This document shows positions 25,350-33,834 of a stretch of DNA of 41,244 nt, piece after piece. The first letter of the stretch is position 1; each line of letters starts with the position of its first letter. The notes under the pieces were generated by a model that did no database searches, was not told where the DNA came from, and saw only the letters and a program-made list of their open reading frames with translations. This DNA is from Eubacteriales bacterium (GTDB lineage Bacteria; Bacillota; Clostridia; Lachnospirales; Lachnospiraceae), in contig JAUNGM010000035.1 in assembly GCA_030524545.1 (NCBI GenBank), positions 1 through 41,244 on the forward strand, read 5' to 3'. Both the position numbers and the translations under genes were made by a program.

Positions 25350-25991
25350 ATGAAAAAACGTATGTTAGCCTTGAGCCTTATCATTGCCATGGCCGCCACG
25401 ACCATGACCGGCTGTGTAAAGGTGGTAAAAATAGGAGAAGAAGCACAGTATACCGGCAAGACGGAATTTAATGCAGGGGATAATGTTGCTGAAATCTGGG
25501 AATCCCAGGCTGTACCGGAGCTGCAGGGCAAAGCAGTGGAACTGGCTGATTTTCTCACAGAAGCAAACGGAGATCTGAAATCCCTGGTAGATAAATACGG
25601 AAAATACTCCATGGGTACCAGCGGCGAGATCAATTATGTGGTAAAAGGTACCGGAACTATTACGGAAGTGAATCAGGAGAAGAAGGCCGGATATATGACA
25701 GTGAAGCTGGACGGCTATGACGGAACTGAAGAGATTTCCATTCAGATTGGCTCCGTTTATAAGGGCTCCTCTATCCGTGATTCCCTGGACATCATCAAGT
25801 TTGGTGATTATACGAACCAGCAGGACTGGGCAGCAGTGTCCCAGAGCATCAACAAGCTTGTTGACGAGCAGGTGGTACAGCCGGCTGACCCGGCTTCCCT
25901 GAAGGACAAAACCATTACCTTTATGGGCTGCTTTACTGCAAGCGACAATACCAAGGTGCTGATCACTCCCGTAGAGTTGGAAGTACAATAG
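25350..25991 (+). CDS. DUF2291 family lipoprotein
   Basis: 213 residues. Type II signal peptide with the lipobox TMTGC near residue 23, so it is anchored in the outer leaflet of the membrane. The body matches DUF2291, a family known mainly next to sugar ABC transporters of the RbsABC type; conserved looking parts are VAEIWESQAVPEL and GSVYKGSSIRDSL. Function unknown. Placed between the binding protein and the ATPase gene; its stop codon overlaps the AGGAGG of the next gene. Because the binding protein lacks a lipid anchor, this lipoprotein could be its docking partner (inference). Confidence 0.8.
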   Translation: MKKRMLALSLIIAMAATTMTGCVKVVKIGEEAQYTGKTEFNAGDNVAEIWESQAVPELQGKAVELADFLTEANGDLKSLVDKYGKYSMGTSGEINYVVKGTGTITEVNQEKKAGYMTVKLDGYDGTEEISIQIGSVYKGSSIRDSLDIIKFGDYTNQQDWAAVSQSINKLVDEQVVQPADPASLKDKTITFMGCFTASDNTKVLITPVELEVQ

Positions 25992-26003
25992 GAGGTACAG
26001 GAT

Positions 26004-27563
26004 ATGGCATATAAATGTCCGGAACATGTTTTCCTGCATGCAGACCATATCAGCAAGATTTATCCCGGTACAAAAGCCCTGGATGATGTTTCCTTTGACC
26101 TTCTCAAAGGAAAGGTAAACGTCCTGATCGGCGAAAACGGAGCCGGAAAATCCACACTGATGAAGATGATTGCAGGCATTGAGCGTCCAAGTGAAGGAAA
26201 ATTATACATAGGAGACAAAGAGGTTTCCTTTAAAAATACCACAGACGCAAGAAAGAACGGAATCGGTATCATTCATCAGGAACTGAGCCTGTTCCCGAAC
26301 CTGAATGTATACCAGAATATTTTCATGGCCCGTGAGAAGACCATCGGAAAGATCAAGCTGGATAACAAAACACATATTGAAGCGACAAAGAAGATCCTGA
26401 AAAGACTGGAGCATGAAATTGACCCTAATACGCAGGTGGGCGAGCTTCGTGTAGGCCAGCAGCAGATGATTGAAATTGCCAGAAACCTCGTTGCAGATGA
26501 CCTGAAGGTACTCATCATGGATGAGCCGACTTCTTCTCTCAGCCAGCAGGAGGTACAGGTTCTCTTTAAGATCATGAGAGAGCTTACCGCACAGGGGATT
26601 TCCATCGTATATATTTCCCATCGTCTGGAAGAAATCATGCAGATCGGTGACCATGTGACCATTCTCCGTGACGGCAGATACGTATCTGATGCAGATGTAA
26701 AAGACATTGATGTTCCCTGGATCGTTCATGAGATGACAGGCGGTGAGAAATCCTATCCGAAGCGTGCCACAAATGTAGACTGGTCCAAAGTAGAGAACGT
26801 GCTGGAAGTAAAAAATCTCTGCCTTCCCAAAGCAGGCGGCGGCTATCTGGTAGATCATGTCAGCTTTGAACTGAAAAAAGGAGAAATCCTTGGAATCTAC
26901 GGCTTGATGGGTGCAGGACGAAGCGAGATCTTCGAATGTCTGATGGGCCTTCATCCGGAACATACCGGAGATGTTTATCTGGAGGGCGAGAAACTGAATA
27001 TTAAATCTATTTCCTCCCAGATCGACAAGGGCTTTGCCCTGATTCCGGAAGACCGTCAGGCACAGGGACTTGTACAGACCATGGACATTGAGAAGAACTG
27101 TTCCCTTTCCGCTATGAAGAATTACAAAAAAGCGGGCATCCTTCTGAATTCCAAAGTGGAGGGAGAGAAGGTAGACGAGCAGATCAAAGATATCCACATT
27201 AAGGTTGCAGATAAAAAACTGCCAATTTTATCCTTATCAGGCGGTAACCAGCAAAAGGTAGTAATTGGTAAGGGTATCCTTACGGAACCAAAGATTATGC
27301 TGATGGATGAGCCGAGCCGAGGCATTGATATCGGTGCCAAGACTGAGGTATTTGATATCATCAACCAGTACGCAAGCCGCGGATTGTCCATTATCGTAAT
27401 TTCTTCTGAACTGCAGGAAATCGTAGCCATCGCAGACCGCGTTATGGTACTGTCCAATGGTCTGAAGACCGGCGAATTCAGAGGTGACGAAATTCAGGAA
27501 GATACTCTGGTACTGGCGTCCTACAAGGGACATCATACACAGAATAAGGAAAAGGAGAATTAG
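26004..27563 (+). CDS. Sugar ABC transporter ATP-binding protein (RbsA-like)
   Basis: 519 residues with two ABC domains in tandem, as usual for RbsA/MglA. First domain: Walker A IGENGAGKSTLMK, signature LRVGQQQMIEIARNL, Walker B VLIMDEPTSSL, and ISHRLEE. Second domain: degenerate Walker A GLMGAGRSEIF, signature LSLSGGNQQKVVIGKGIL, and LMDEPSRGIDIG. The decayed second site is normal for this family. The ribosome site AGGAGG overlaps the stop codon of the DUF2291 gene. Powers sugar uptake through the permease encoded three bases downstream. Confidence 0.95.
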   Translation: MAYKCPEHVFLHADHISKIYPGTKALDDVSFDLLKGKVNVLIGENGAGKSTLMKMIAGIERPSEGKLYIGDKEVSFKNTTDARKNGIGIIHQELSLFPNLNVYQNIFMAREKTIGKIKLDNKTHIEATKKILKRLEHEIDPNTQVGELRVGQQQMIEIARNLVADDLKVLIMDEPTSSLSQQEVQVLFKIMRELTAQGISIVYISHRLEEIMQIGDHVTILRDGRYVSDADVKDIDVPWIVHEMTGGEKSYPKRATNVDWSKVENVLEVKNLCLPKAGGGYLVDHVSFELKKGEILGIYGLMGAGRSEIFECLMGLHPEHTGDVYLEGEKLNIKSISSQIDKGFALIPEDRQAQGLVQTMDIEKNCSLSAMKNYKKAGILLNSKVEGEKVDEQIKDIHIKVADKKLPILSLSGGNQQKVVIGKGILTEPKIMLMDEPSRGIDIGAKTEVFDIINQYASRGLSIIVISSELQEIVAIADRVMVLSNGLKTGEFRGDEIQEDTLVLASYKGHHTQNKEKEN

Positions 27564-27566
27564 AAT

Positions 27567-28616
27567 ATGGCAGAGAAAAAATCATCCAACAATGCTTTGA
27601 TGATGACCCTGTTAAAGGGCAGGACCTTCATCGTTTTGATTGTATTACTTATTTTCTTCAGTATTACGGCAAATAACTTCCTTACAGTAGGTGCGCTTCT
27701 TACCGTTGCGAAGCACGTAGCTCTGTACGGTATTCTGGCGATTGGTATGACCTACGTAATCATTACCGGCGGAATTGACCTTTCCGTTGGTTCCGTAGCA
27801 GGTCTGGCAGGTATGATCGCAGGCGGACTCATCCAGGAAGGTCTCACCCTGAAATTTGCCGGTGTTACTCTGTATTTCAGCGTACCGCTGGTTGTGATCA
27901 TTACCATGATTCTTGGTGCGGTCGTAGGTGCATTGAACGGTGTCGTTATCACAAAACTGAACGTTGCTCCGTTTATTGCAACCTTAGGTTCCATGTATAT
28001 CTGCCGCGGTCTTGCAAATATCCGTTCAAACGGCGCGACATTCTCCGATCTGGCAGGATATGAAGGCCTTGGAAACACAGGATTTGAATTTTTCGGAAGA
28101 AACTTTATGGGAACCATGATTCCGGTTGGCGTTATCATTCTTGCAATCGTAGCAGTCATTGCAGGAATCATACTGAAGAAAACACCGTTTGGCTGGCATG
28201 TACAGGCAATCGGCGGCAATGAGAAGGCTTCCAAGCTTTCCGGTATCAAAGTTGACAGAGTAAAGATCTGGGTATATGCTTTCTCCGGTCTGTGCTCCGC
28301 AATCGTTGGTATCATTGCAACATCCCAGCTTGTTTCCGCAACTCCGAAGACCGGTGAGTCCTGGGAAATGAACGCAATCGCAGCATCCGTTCTTGGCGGT
28401 ACTTCCATGGCCGGCGGTGTCGGAAGTATCGGCGGAACGATCGTTGGTGCATTCGTTATTGGTGTGATCAATGACGGTATGACGATGTGCGGTGTTACCG
28501 AGTTCTGGCAGAAGATCATCCGTGGTCTGGTTATCATCGTAGCAGTCGTAATTGACCAGTTCCAGAGAAACCTGCAGGCAAAGATGGCTCTTCAGGCTCG
28601 AAACGAGAACAAATAA
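27567..28616 (+). CDS. Sugar ABC transporter permease (RbsC-like)
   Basis: 349 residues, eight to ten membrane segments, BPD_transp_2 family. Recognisable parts: GMTYVIITGGIDLSVGSVAGLAGM, NGVVITKLNVAPFIATLGSMYICRGL, and ASVLGGTSMAGGVGSIGGTIVGA (shortened here to key strings VLGGTSMAGGVG). Starts three bases after the ATPase stop. Last gene of the transporter unit, followed by a hairpin. Confidence 0.95.
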   Translation: MAEKKSSNNALMMTLLKGRTFIVLIVLLIFFSITANNFLTVGALLTVAKHVALYGILAIGMTYVIITGGIDLSVGSVAGLAGMIAGGLIQEGLTLKFAGVTLYFSVPLVVIITMILGAVVGALNGVVITKLNVAPFIATLGSMYICRGLANIRSNGATFSDLAGYEGLGNTGFEFFGRNFMGTMIPVGVIILAIVAVIAGIILKKTPFGWHVQAIGGNEKASKLSGIKVDRVKIWVYAFSGLCSAIVGIIATSQLVSATPKTGESWEMNAIAASVLGGTSMAGGVGSIGGTIVGAFVIGVINDGMTMCGVTEFWQKIIRGLVIIVAVVIDQFQRNLQAKMALQARNENK

Positions 28617-28629
28617 TCAATAGTATACG

Positions 28630-28657
28630 CCCCGGCATGAGAAAATACATGCCGGGG
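28630..28657 (+). terminator. Terminator-like hairpin after the permease gene
   Basis: CCCCGGCATG (28630-28639) pairs perfectly with CATGCCGGGG (28648-28657). Only ATTTGTAA follows, so termination may be partial. Confidence 0.6.
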
Positions 28658-28709
28658 ATTTGTAAATACCGCAGTATGCAAAATAGTTATCGATGATAGA
28701 GCGGCTATA

Positions 28710-28718
28710 TGCTATAAT
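28710..28718 (+). promoter_or_regulatory. Extended -10 promoter of rbsD-rbsK
   Basis: TGC immediately before TATAAT (28713-28718), the full extended -10 consensus. No good -35 box is present, as often with such promoters. Transcription would start near 28725. Confidence 0.65.
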
Positions 28719-28728
28719 AAGAAGAATG

Positions 28729-28743
28729 ATTGCCGTCGGCAAT
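28729..28743 (+). promoter_or_regulatory. Candidate operator, 15-bp palindrome
   Basis: ATTGCCGTCGGCAAT, arms of seven bases around a central T, lies at about +5 to +19 of the predicted start. Its position suits a repressor such as a LacI-family regulator, but no regulator gene is in the window. Confidence 0.45.
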
Positions 28744-28786
28744 AGAATGTTTGGGGTAAAAATATCAGAGAAGGAGAAGACTTGGG

Positions 28787-29188
28787 ATGAAAAAAAGAGG
28801 GATTATCAATGCACAGCTTGCAGGCCTGATCGCAGGACTGGGGCATAAGGACACATTTATGATCGGAGACGGCGGAATGCCGATCCCGAAGGGAATTGAA
28901 ATTGTGGATCTGGCACTTTGCGGAGGCGTACCCACCTTCCGTCAGGTAATGGATGCGGTGCTGGATGAAACAGAGGTGGAGCATTATACCATTGCTGAAG
29001 AAATTGTGGAGAAAAATCCGGAGCTGTTATCGTATATCCGGGAATCTCTTCCGAATGCGGAGTCTGAGATGATTTCCCATACAGATTTAAAGGAAATGTC
29101 CAAAACGATTAAATTTGCAATCCGAACAGGTGAATTCACTCCATATCCGAATATTATCCTTCGGGCAGGAGTTGCATTTCCGGCATAA
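28787..29188 (+). CDS. rbsD: D-ribose pyranase RbsD
   Basis: 133 residues, usual length. Catalyses interconversion of pyranose and furanose ribose so that ribokinase gets its substrate. Seen: LIAGLGHKDTFMIGDGGMPIP with the conserved His and Asp, and the C-terminal TGEFTPYPNIILRAGVAF. These forms fit RbsD rather than the related FucU. AAGGAG lies ten bases before the ATG. Co-transcribed with rbsK 24 bases downstream. Confidence 0.93.
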   Translation: MKKRGIINAQLAGLIAGLGHKDTFMIGDGGMPIPKGIEIVDLALCGGVPTFRQVMDAVLDETEVEHYTIAEEIVEKNPELLSYIRESLPNAESEMISHTDLKEMSKTIKFAIRTGEFTPYPNIILRAGVAFPA

Positions 29189-29212
29189 ACAGAATAAGGA
29201 GGTGCGGAAGTT

Positions 29213-30097
29213 ATGAAAGTTTTAAACTTTGGTTCATTAAATCTGGATTACGTTTATCAGGTAGAAAGCATTCTGATTCCCGGGGAAACGCAGGCTGCAA
29301 AAAACAGGAACACCTTCTGCGGCGGCAAAGGACTGAACCAGTCCATTGCCCTGGCAAAAGCAGGAATCCCGGTTTATCACGCAGGAATGATCGGAGACGG
29401 CGGAGAAATCCTGCTGGAAACCTGCAAAGAAAACGGAGTCAATACGGAATTTATCAGTAAAATCCCGGGACCCTGCGGTCATACGGTGATCCAGGTAGAT
29501 AAAAACGCCCAGAACTGTATTCTCCTCTTTGGCGGTGCCAACAGAAGCATCACCAGGGAGTTTGTGGATTCTGTGCTTTCTTCCTTTGAAAAAGGTGACC
29601 TCCTGCTCCTTCAGAACGAAGTGAACGAGCTGGATTACATCATTGATGCCGCCTATGAAAAAGGAATGAGGATCATTTTGAATCCGTCCCCTTATGACAG
29701 CGCGTTGGAAGCGTGTGACTTATCGAAAGTCAGTCTGTTTCTTGTAAATGAAATTGAAGGCTTCCAGATTACCGGAGAAAAAGAACCGGAAAAAATCCTC
29801 AGCAGGATCAAAGAACTGTACCCGAATGCCGGGATTGTCCTGACTCTGGGCGGTGACGGCTCCGTATATCAGGATGAGACAGGTATTTACCATCAGGGAA
29901 TCTACAAAGTAAAAGCCGTAGACACCACAGCGGCAGGGGATACTTTTACGGGATATTTCATTTCCTCCATCATTGACGGAATGCCGGTGCAGGAAGGCCT
30001 TGCACTTGCGGCAAAAGCCTCTGCCATTGCCGTATCCCGCCCGGGAGCAACCGCATCCATTCCTCTTCGGGAAGAAGTGCTGTCATGCGGGCTGTAA
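29213..30097 (+). CDS. rbsK: Ribokinase RbsK
   Basis: 294 residues, PfkB-family kinase: N-terminal FGSLNLDYVYQV, GGKGLNQSIALAKAG (substrate binding), and near the C-terminus DTTAAGDTFTGYF, which carries the anion hole and catalytic Asp. ATP-dependent phosphorylation of ribose to ribose 5-phosphate. The N-terminal motif has NLD where many ribokinases have NMD, a mild change. AAGGAGGTG upstream of the ATG. With rbsD and the transporter it completes a ribose-use pathway. Confidence 0.9.
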   Translation: MKVLNFGSLNLDYVYQVESILIPGETQAAKNRNTFCGGKGLNQSIALAKAGIPVYHAGMIGDGGEILLETCKENGVNTEFISKIPGPCGHTVIQVDKNAQNCILLFGGANRSITREFVDSVLSSFEKGDLLLLQNEVNELDYIIDAAYEKGMRIILNPSPYDSALEACDLSKVSLFLVNEIEGFQITGEKEPEKILSRIKELYPNAGIVLTLGGDGSVYQDETGIYHQGIYKVKAVDTTAAGDTFTGYFISSIIDGMPVQEGLALAAKASAIAVSRPGATASIPLREEVLSCGL

Positions 30098-30128
30098 AAA
30101 ACCACTGATAAAGATTACAAAAGCCATA

Positions 30129-30167
30129 AAAAAGGTATCGCTGCGGCCAGGCCGGCGATACCTTTTT
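30129..30167 (+). terminator. Terminator of rbsD-rbsK
   Basis: GGTATCGC (30134-30141) pairs with GCGATACC (30155-30162), flanked by A5 on the left and T5 on the right; an inner CGGCC/GGCCG pair adds stability. Could work in both directions. Confidence 0.88.
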
Positions 30168-30191
30168 CTTATGATGAATTTTGTCGCTTCC

Positions 30192-30220
30192 TTGCACTGA
30201 AGCTGTTTGTGGTGTATAAT
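30192..30220 (+). promoter_or_regulatory. Strong promoter of the DUF5717-DUF5716-TPR unit
   Basis: TTGCAC (30192-30197), 17-bp spacer, consensus TATAAT (30215-30220). It lies 57 bases before the TTG start of the first gene and shows the unit is a separate, probably housekeeping transcription unit. Confidence 0.85.
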
Positions 30221-30276
30221 CACTAAATGAGTACAGTCGAACTAAGAAAGAATATTGAACGATAAGGTGAACGATT

Positions 30277-33200
30277 TTGAAGAAAAAGATTGAGCAATTG
30301 TTAAACGGAAAATTTGAATATGAAAATCCGGTTCTTTTGTTTTCCCGGGAAAAGATTGAAGTCACATTAAAATCCGGAGAAACTCTGAGAGGGGAACTGC
30401 ATTTTGGAACAGAAAAGAATGAGAGGATTCGCGGGTATATCACTTCCTCAAACAGAAGAGTTGTAGCCGGAATGCGGAAATTCCAGGGAACAACGATCTG
30501 CCTGCCCTACGGAATCGATGCTGTCGGAATGCAGCCGGGAGAATCACTCGACGGATGGCTCTGCTTTACCACAAACATTGGAGAGTACAAGCTCCCCTTT
30601 CATATTGAGACAGAGAAAGAGGAAATCCGGAGCTCCATAGGAGAGGTGCTGAATATAGAATCCTTCCGGGAAATCGCAGAGAGAAATTTCCGTGAAGCAT
30701 ACCGTCTTTTTAAAGATAAATCATTTCCTATGGTAATGTCCGGGAAGTCGCAAAGAGAAAAAGCTCTGTATGCAGGTCTCTCCGTGCAGCCGGTGACTTA
30801 TCAGCATCTGGAAGAGTTTCTGATAGGAATGGAACAGAAGCAGCCGGTATCTGTCTCCCTGAAGCAGTCAGGGGGAGAGTTTTATGAGATACGGGAATCC
30901 ATGCAGGAATCTTTTGAGATCCATAAGAACGGATGGGGACATTTGCGTCTGGATATTGAAGCCAGAGGAGATTTTCTGGAGGTGGAACGCCATGTGATCA
31001 CAGACGAGGAGTTTATCGGAAGCAGCTATCGTGTGGAATATCTGATCCGCAGGGATAAGCTGGGAGATGGTCATCAATTCGGCGAGATTATTGTGAAAAG
31101 TCCGTATCAGAAACTGGTATATCCGGTGGTGGTATCGAAAGGCGCAAAACCATCCGTAGATATCAGCGTCATAGAGAAGCACCACAGGATTTCCCTGATC
31201 CGGGATTATCTGGAATACCGCAGCGGAAAAATGGATTTCAAAACCTGGGCAGCCAGTGCGCATTTTGAGTTGAACCAGCTTCAGGAGGCTGGCTGTGATT
31301 ATCCGGAATATCAGATGATGGAAGCTTATCTGCTCCATAAAGAAGGATCCAATGATGCCGCCATAGAAATTTTAAAGAGATACAAAAATAAATCCTATAC
31401 CCGGGACGACCTGGAGTTTGCAGGTATTTACCTGTATCTGTGCAGTCTTACCGGAATTTATAAGGACAATGTGCAGGCGCTTCGCAAGATTCAGAATTTT
31501 TATATGCAGAAAGAGGACAGTATGGTGCTGCTCTGGCTGCAGCTTCAGATGGATGGCTCCTTCCGTCACACACCTTCTAAAGCAGTCTTTCTGATGGAAG
31601 AACAGTTTGATCGCGGATGCAGAAGTCCGCTGCTCTATCTGGAAGCATGGAGGTATATCAGCGGGGATATGACACTGCTCCACAGAATCAGCAGATTCTG
31701 GGTACAGGTATTCCTTTATGCAGGCAAAGCCGGCCTTCTGACAGAGGAGCTGGTCATGCGTTTGTCCTATCTGTCAGGATATGAGAAAAACTTTAACAGA
31801 AGTCTTTACAGGGCTTTGGCAATGGGATATGAAGCATTTCCGACGGATGATACTTTGGAGGCCATCTGCAAATATATTATCAGGGAAAACCCAAGAAAAC
31901 CGGAATACTTCCGGTGGTTTTCTCTTGCAGTGGAGCATGGACTCAGAATTACGAGACTTTACGAATATTATGTGGAGACTTTAGACACCTCTTATCAGAG
32001 AGAACTGCCGAAAACGCTTCTTATGTATTTTACATACAATGACAATACCCTTGGAGATTCCAGAAAGGCATATCTCTATGCCAATGTCATTGCATATAAA
32101 GAGAAAGAACCCGGAACCTACGAGAACTACCGGGAAAATATACGAAGCTTTGCCATGCAGAAGCTGAAAGAAGGACGGATGAACGAGAATTATGCAGCTC
32201 TTTATCAGGAGTTCTGTATGAATCCGTCCAATGCCCAGGAAGCTTCAGCCGCTGCCAAAATGATGTTTACCTGCCGCCTTTACTGTGATGATCCCAAGAT
32301 CCGCCAGGTGATCGTGCGTCATAATCAGATGGCAAGGGAAGAAATCTATCCGTGTGTGCAGGGAGTGGCGTATCCAAGGATTTATACGGAGGATGCGGCG
32401 ATTCTGTTCCAGGATGAGAAGCAGCGCAGATATGCGGCTACGGTAGACTACAATGTAACCGGGATGATGGATGAACGGGAGCTCCTTCCAAAAGTGCTGG
32501 AGTATGGTGCAACAGAACCGGGAATTTTGCTTCATTATTGTGAAAACACTGCGCTTAGCCGGGATAATCTGGAAGTTTTCCAGCTGCTTGCGCAGTCAGA
32601 CTTCTATACGGAAACCTATCGTAGCTCCATCCGCAAAAAGATTTTGGATTATTATGCGGAACATGTGCAGGGGGAAGACCTGGATGGCTATCTGAAGAAG
32701 ATGGATTTTCGGGAATATGCCCTTGTGGACCGCAGGACACTTCTCGAGGTACTGATCTCCAGACGATTTTTTGAAGAGGCTATGGAGATCGTGGAGGAGT
32801 TTGGGTATGAAGGAGTAGATCTGGGAAGCCTGCTTAAACTTACCAGCAGGATGATTCTCGGCTGTGAGATGGCAGAAAATGAAGAACTGCTGGCTTTGGC
32901 AGCAGAGGTATATCGTTCCGGAAAATATGATGAAGTGATCCTTCATTATCTGATGAAGTACCGTTTCGGACCTATGGATGATCTGTTTGCTATCTGGAAG
33001 AGCGCCGTTGGATTTGAAATGGATACCTACGACCTGGAAGAGAAGATTCTGGAACTTTTGATGTTTACTTCCGATTACCGCAAAGAGGGAGAAAATGTTC
33101 TTGCGGCTTATGTAAAGCAGGCAGGCAGGGAGCGTATGATCGGGGCCTATCTGACCCAGGTGTCGTACGGTGTATTTGTGAAGGAATATTCCATGAGCAG

Positions 33201-33834
33201 CTTTATACGGGAATGCCTGGAAAATGCTTATGAACACAGATGGCCGGTGAACCGCATCTGCCATATGGCTCTTTTAAAAGCATTATCCAAAGAAAAGTCC
33301 GCGAAGAACAGGCATGTGGAAATGCAGAGGGAGCTTCTTGGGGAATGTGCGAAGGACGGTATGGTATTTGCTTTCTTCCGCAGGCTTTCTCCGGAACTGT
33401 TAAGTCCCTATCAGTTGGATGACAAGACTTATGTGGAATATCATACACACCCCGAGGCAAAAGTAACGCTGTTTTATGCTCTGGATGCAGGGCTTGGCAT
33501 TGAGAAGGAATATAAAAGCGAACCGCTGAAAAATATGTATGAAGGTATTTTTACAAAGACGTTTACACTGTTTTATGGAGAGTCGCTTCATTACTATTTC
33601 CAGGTAGAAAAGGACGGCAGGATTTATAAGACTTCCGAGAGGGTAATTACGATGAATCGGGTGGACGGCACGCCGATGAGCAAATACCAGCTCCTCAACC
33701 AGATGCTTTCTGCAAGGCGGCTGGACAAAGAGCAGGAAGTAGCGGCAAGGCTGAAGCAGTATCTTCGTCAGGAACAGTATGTGAAGGAAATGTTTACAAT
33801 AGAAAAGGAACGGTCAGATGAACGAAATTCGTGA
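30277..33834 (+). CDS. DUF5717 family protein: beta-sandwich domains and helical repeats
   Basis: 1185 residues from TTG at 30277 (AAGGTGA six bases upstream). I recognise it as DUF5717, a family I know mainly from Lachnospiraceae; function unknown. No signal peptide or membrane helix is evident, so it is likely cytosolic. Parts: an Ig-like beta domain (about 15-115, with RGYITSSNRRVV, QGTTICLPYGID, TNIGEYKLPFHIE), a second beta domain (about 200-285), a long all-helical TPR-like region (about 300-1020, with motifs such as HKEGSNDAAIEILKRYK), and a C-terminal beta domain (about 1035-1145, ending in KTSERVITM). Looks like a large scaffold. Its end overlaps the next gene by 17 bases, so the two are translationally coupled. 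Confidence 0.8.
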   Translation: MKKKIEQLLNGKFEYENPVLLFSREKIEVTLKSGETLRGELHFGTEKNERIRGYITSSNRRVVAGMRKFQGTTICLPYGIDAVGMQPGESLDGWLCFTTNIGEYKLPFHIETEKEEIRSSIGEVLNIESFREIAERNFREAYRLFKDKSFPMVMSGKSQREKALYAGLSVQPVTYQHLEEFLIGMEQKQPVSVSLKQSGGEFYEIRESMQESFEIHKNGWGHLRLDIEARGDFLEVERHVITDEEFIGSSYRVEYLIRRDKLGDGHQFGEIIVKSPYQKLVYPVVVSKGAKPSVDISVIEKHHRISLIRDYLEYRSGKMDFKTWAASAHFELNQLQEAGCDYPEYQMMEAYLLHKEGSNDAAIEILKRYKNKSYTRDDLEFAGIYLYLCSLTGIYKDNVQALRKIQNFYMQKEDSMVLLWLQLQMDGSFRHTPSKAVFLMEEQFDRGCRSPLLYLEAWRYISGDMTLLHRISRFWVQVFLYAGKAGLLTEELVMRLSYLSGYEKNFNRSLYRALAMGYEAFPTDDTLEAICKYIIRENPRKPEYFRWFSLAVEHGLRITRLYEYYVETLDTSYQRELPKTLLMYFTYNDNTLGDSRKAYLYANVIAYKEKEPGTYENYRENIRSFAMQKLKEGRMNENYAALYQEFCMNPSNAQEASAAAKMMFTCRLYCDDPKIRQVIVRHNQMAREEIYPCVQGVAYPRIYTEDAAILFQDEKQRRYAATVDYNVTGMMDERELLPKVLEYGATEPGILLHYCENTALSRDNLEVFQLLAQSDFYTETYRSSIRKKILDYYAEHVQGEDLDGYLKKMDFREYALVDRRTLLEVLISRRFFEEAMEIVEEFGYEGVDLGSLLKLTSRMILGCEMAENEELLALAAEVYRSGKYDEVILHYLMKYRFGPMDDLFAIWKSAVGFEMDTYDLEEKILELLMFTSDYRKEGENVLAAYVKQAGRERMIGAYLTQVSYGVFVKEYSMSSFIRECLENAYEHRWPVNRICHMALLKALSKEKSAKNRHVEMQRELLGECAKDGMVFAFFRRLSPELLSPYQLDDKTYVEYHTHPEAKVTLFYALDAGLGIEKEYKSEPLKNMYEGIFTKTFTLFYGESLHYYFQVEKDGRIYKTSERVITMNRVDGTPMSKYQLLNQMLSARRLDKEQEVAARLKQYLRQEQYVKEMFTIEKERSDERNS

